64,000 nucleotides of DNA from Mauremys mutica (Eukaryota > Chordata > Testudines > Geoemydidae), in assembly GCF_020497125.1 (NCBI RefSeq), contig NC_059082.1:53714524-53778523 (forward strand), in the 5' to 3' direction. Numbering within the stretch: the stretch's first letter is position 1; each line of letters begins with the position of its first letter. The position numbers and the translations under genes are program-made. The notes beneath the pieces were generated by a model. That model made no database searches. It had not been told where the DNA came from and saw nothing but the letters and a program-made list of their open reading frames with translations. This document shows, piece after piece, positions 60,020 through 64,000 of this stretch.

Positions 60020-62980
60020 TGATGAGGGCTGCTGCTGCAGCTGCCTGTTTTCTTCCCAGGAGTCCAGGCGGAGCAGCTGCTGCTTCCCTCCTCTCCTCTC
60101 TACAGTATCTGCCTTATTTAAAGACCCTTCTGTTACTAGCCAAGCTGGGGACTGTCACAGGCTGTAACTAGCCTCTTAGGGGAAGCCCCGGACTCTGCGA
60201 ACACTAACTCCTGAGCCGAAGACTCCAGGTAATTGAGAGAACTTGGGGAAAGTGATTCTGTAAAAACGCCCCACCTCCCCCATCTCTGCTCCATGTGTGT
60301 CTGTGAGTCCCAGATCTGCTGGCTTTATTGACACACACAAGCTCTTAGCTGATCCAGCTATTGGAGCGAGCATGCACGCAGAAATGGAACAAAAACCAAC
60401 TCTCCCAGCTGGAGTAGGGGGGAGAGAGAAAGGAAGGAGACGGAAGGGGATAGGAAATTTTTTTTAAAAGGTGACAAGCTCCAAGAATAGTGCTGCCCAG
60501 ACTTGTTACTGTATCATCACTGGGCAGGATTAGTCTAACAGGAGCGGGACTTAAAGGCAGTGCCCTGTCTCTGCCTAATAACAATGCTGCTTCGGGGACA
60601 CTCCCCACAGTGTAGCTGTTTATTCTTCTCTTTGACAGTGTTTTGTTCCAGCTCTGTTAAAGGGACATGACACATGTCTGTGTGTGGCACCAAGCGATTC
60701 CTGCGGCTGAGTGTAGATTTTTGTACCCAAGCTGTAAAGCAGAACTCAGAAGTTTGAGTCTGCCACTGCCTTAAAGTGAATGGACCTGTTCCATGAGCTC
60801 AAGCAGTAGAGGCTCATGCCCTTAGCTTGAGAGGTCCTGGGCTTGATCTCCTAGCTGTGGTGGTGTTACAAGAAGCAGCCTCATAAATCCTGTAGAAGGG
60901 GACGAAGACCCACATGGGGTTACCATGGGTCACACATGGACATACCGGGGGCGCAGGATGGAGCTATGAAGTGTGTTTTCTGTAGCTGCTGCTTCCTTCT
61001 GAGTCATTATTGACAGGGAGAGAGCAGCAGTCTGAGTGGGGAGAGGGAATTGGGTCTGGAGTGTGGGCACCCTGGGTACAAAGGCCCAGCTGGGAGTGAT
61101 GAGTCTAAGCCAGGGTTGATGGGAGCTATTATTGTTCCAGCGTGCATAAAGTAAGAGAATCTGGGCCAAACCTTGGGGCCCCTTCCCTGGCCAGTGGGGT
61201 TGAAGCAGGCAGGGAGCTGGGGATACTTACTGTTCCAGCTACCAGCATGTCTTTCTCCTAGGCAGAAAGGGGCCCTGAGGGTGAAACGCAGAGAGCCCTC
61301 TGCAGGGACACTGCAGGAGAGTGACCGGTTTCCTCATGAGTGTTAGGAGCTTTGTGGTCTCTGAAGCTCCCAGGGTTGCTTCTCTGGCCCCTGGCCCTGG
61401 CTGGTGGAAACATCCTGTGCGTTATCCTTCAAGCAACCCATAAATGCTCGAGTAGTTTCTGGTCTGGGAGGGGTGTCAACCCCACTGTGGGGGGTGGGGG
61501 TGGTTGGATTCAGAGGAATTCCCACTGCTGCCCCATTCTAGGCAGATGTTCTTCACATTCTTGCTGTGCTCTAGTAAATACTGTGTTCACCAGGGAACTC
61601 CCTTTCGCTCCTAATGCTCTCCTCCCATCCTTCCCTTTTCCTTTATTTTGCTCTTTTCCCTCTCTCATGCTGCTGTCTCTCTCCCTCTCCCTTTCCATCC
61701 TCCCTTCCTTCCCTGACCCAGGCTCTCTCCCCCCTCCATTCTTTACTATCACCTTTGGCCCTGGCCAAGAGTTTCTCCACCTCCTTCCCCAGCCCAGTCT
61801 CTCACTCAGCCCCCGCAAAATCACCACTCTCCACTCACAACCCCCCACGTCTGTCACCCCCCTGCAACTGATATACCAGGCACCCTGTCACTATAGACAG
61901 AGCCACTCACAGACTGGTCATCACAGCTCTCTGCCCCACGTCTGCCCCACAATATTCACCTCCCCATTCACATCCCCCAGTCACACTCCAGCCCAATTCC
62001 CTTCCTGGCAAGCGGCAGCTTCCACTGAGGTTGTTCCCAGCCTCCCCACCACATGGAAGAACTGGAGTAGCAGAGATAGTCTGCTATGTGGGGAGCGGGA
62101 GCTGGCCTCTCTGCCTCCCCATGTTGCAGGGGAACTCTGAGTCCCAGATCATTGTCTTTCTCCCTGTGGTGGGGTGAGGGTGGAGGCGATCCTGCTGGAC
62201 AAATAAGTGGGAGCAGCAGTGCTAGCAGAGAGCAATTACTGCTCCTGCTCTGCTGCAGCCCCAGCCAAGGGGCCACTTGTTGGGGTTCCAACCATGCTTT
62301 CAGCCCTGATGGCCCTAACACCTTTGTCACCTCCCAACCTTCCCTCTGGGAAGGAGGTTGAGAGACATTGCACTGCTGCTGATCTCCCTCTGCCCAGGGC
62401 TTCCAAGGGGGACAGAACTGTGATACTGTCCTGTCTGGGGTCCCCTCCACCCCAAGGGCTGGTTCTGGTCTCTAACAGGCCTGGTTAGAGATGTGAAAGT
62501 GGCTTGTTTTTGCTTTAAGTCCCACAGTGTGTGGAGATCCCTGAATTTCGTATGCGGCAGAACACACTTCCCAGGAGGTATTTCCTTTCTGTGCAGGTGA
62601 AATGTCCCCTCAGCAAAGAGAGGGGCTGGGTTTTAAACCTTAGAGAGATCTGCATAGCAAATCCTTGGTGAAGAAGTGACAACCCCAGTCTTGCCCATTT
62701 CTCCTCCCCTGAGCAGGATTTCCCATTCCCAAACAAGACATGATTTCCAGCTGGGAATGAGAGGAAGCGCCTAATCTCCAGAGCTGCAATGAAAAGGAGA
62801 CGCTGAGTGGCACCTGCGCAGGTGAGGAATAAACTAAATCAGCTGGGAACTGTCAGTGAATGAGGTGAAAATCTGGATTTGCCGAAGGGCTGCCGTGAGT
62901 TCCCACCATCCCAGGTGAACAGGAATAGCAAACGGGTGATTCCCAGGGCGTAGCTATGGACTCTGTCCTTGGGTGTAGAG
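60020..62980. other. Non-coding stretch, nothing recognised
   Basis: Mixed-composition DNA with a C/T-rich tract at about 61620-61830 that generates long but unsupported open frames. No domain, splice pattern or named repeat was recognised. Confidence 0.45.
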
Positions 62981-63192
62981 CAGTGGCTCTCAAACTTTTT
63001 TACTGGTGACCCCTTTCACATAGAAAACCTCTGAGTGTGACCCCGCCCCTTATAAATTATATATTTAACACTATTATAAATGCTGGAGGCAAAGCGGGGT
63101 TTGAGGTAGAGGTTGACAGCTCGTGGCCCCCCCCCACATGTAATAAGCTTGTAACCCCCGAGGGGTCCTGACCCCCAGTTTGAGAACCCCTG
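62981..63192 (+). mobile_element. hAT MITE, CAGTGGCTCTCAAACTTT family
   Basis: The left end CAGTGGCTCTCAAACTTT and the reversed right end CAGGGGTTCTCAAACTGG are inverted repeats. The flanks gtgtagag (62973-62980, 63193-63200) are a perfect 8-bp duplication. Only 212 bp, non-coding. Confidence 0.9.
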
Positions 63193-63200
63193 GTGTAGAG

Positions 63201-64000
63201 GGACTAGATGAATGTGCATTGAGTCTGTCTCTGCAAGGATTGTGTGGCTGGGCCTTGAGGCTGTGAATAGGCCAGATGAGTCTGGGATGCTTGTGCCTCA
63301 GTGAGAGCTATGTGGCTGGGACCTCTGGGTCTGTGATCAGCCTCAGTGGGGTGAATATGTCACTGGTACTGACAGCTGGGCAGTCAGGCTTAGCGGATAA
63401 GTCAGATGCTGCTGGGGGCGGGGTGGGAGGATGGGGCGGGACTTCTGAGCCGATGAACTGAAGCAGCAAACAGGGGTGTTTCGGAGGCACAAAAATAAAA
63501 GAGTCAGGCAGCCCTCAGTCAGTTGTGGCCCCTTCTCTACAGGGCTGTCTTTATGAAAACATAGGGTGTCCAAACAGAACAAAACATGCCACAGCAAAAC
63601 AAAGACAGAAACTGCAACCAATGGTCTCCGCATGTAGACCTCAGGGTGGGACTCCAGTTCATACCCAGCTGTTCCCCCATCACCCAGGCAGCCCTTTATA
63701 TTTCCCTTGCTCCCGCTAAGCAGCAGGGTTAATTGGCTGTTGCATTAACCTGTTAGGGTCTGGGCTAGGGAGTTCCTTTGTACCCTGTCACGCACCCCTG
63801 TGAGTGTGGCAAAGGGCACGCTCTGTGGAAACATCACCTGCCCCTTCTGGGGGAAAAAAATCGGTGTTTCCATGGGCTGTGGCGCAACGAAAAGTAAATG
63901 GCTGCAGGGCGAGTCTGGGGTTGTCATCTTTCATAGCCTGCAGGGTGAAGGACGCTTCCAGGAGGTAGTATCATAATAATTTCACTGCCCACTTCACTGC
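63201..64000. other. Non-coding stretch to the window end
   Basis: No gene or named repeat recognised. Confidence 0.45.

Noticed and set aside
61340..62140. 266-codon + strand open frame
   Set aside because: Lies in a C/T-rich tract; Ser/Pro/Leu-rich text without a domain, signal or splice support, and an overlapping antisense frame is equally open.
1..64000. CRISPR arrays, bacterial operons, riboswitches or tRNA/rRNA genes
   Set aside because: The window is vertebrate nuclear DNA. The only tRNA-like segments are SINE heads, and the repeats present lack CRISPR-type regular spacers.

Overview
This window looks like nuclear DNA from a cryptodiran (hidden-necked) turtle. Three copies of a tRNA-related SINE match my memory of the turtle-specific Cry I / tortoise Pol III SINE family, which shares its 3' tail with CR1 LINEs. 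CR1 fragments in both orientations, MIR-type CORE-SINEs, several hAT and PIF/Harbinger elements and a DIRS retrotransposon are also present. No database search was possible, so the clade call rests on recognised repeat families and on one host gene.

The only host gene recognised is SLX4 (BTBD12) on the + strand. It has fourteen coding exons between 19696 and 45485. Exon phases agree at thirteen of the fourteen positions without adjustment; the 5' edge of exon 7 was chosen to fit the phase. The predicted protein has 1873 residues and carries two UBZ4 fingers, an XPF-binding MLR region, a BTB domain, SUMO-interaction motifs, a SAP domain and the C-terminal SLX1-binding domain. The 3' UTR runs to a poly(A) signal at 47551. 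The promoter was not located; a possible acceptor for a 5' UTR lies at 19300.

Layout. 1-12.3 kb is layered transposon debris: CR1 copies cut by hAT-like insertions (246-556, 2883-6063, 8241-9336, 9829-10507), a MIR, a SINE and a Harbinger MITE. 12.3-17.1 kb is a full-length PIF/Harbinger transposon (12317-17140) with terminal inverted repeats, a 3-bp target duplication, an uninterrupted DDE transposase and a two-exon Myb/SANT-like partner. 18.2-19.0 kb is a probable solo LTR. 19.3-47.6 kb is SLX4, with further insertions in its introns. 48.8-54.5 kb is a degenerate DIRS-like retrotransposon that keeps the family's terminal and internal complementary repeats. 54.9-58.15 kb is a reverse CR1 split by a hAT-like element (itself containing another) and by a Harbinger MITE. 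58.2-64 kb has AT-rich and C/T-rich DNA, a probable LTR and one more hAT MITE, with no recognised gene.

The most notable points are the apparently intact Harbinger transposon, a perfect 65-bp inverted repeat plus a 34-bp internal complement in the DIRS element, two hAT elements sitting back to back across one target site, a shared nnnTAnnn target pattern among related hAT families, and the apparent absence from this SLX4 of the human TRF2-binding motif. I did not find a convincing new gene system; the novelty here is in mobile-element architecture.
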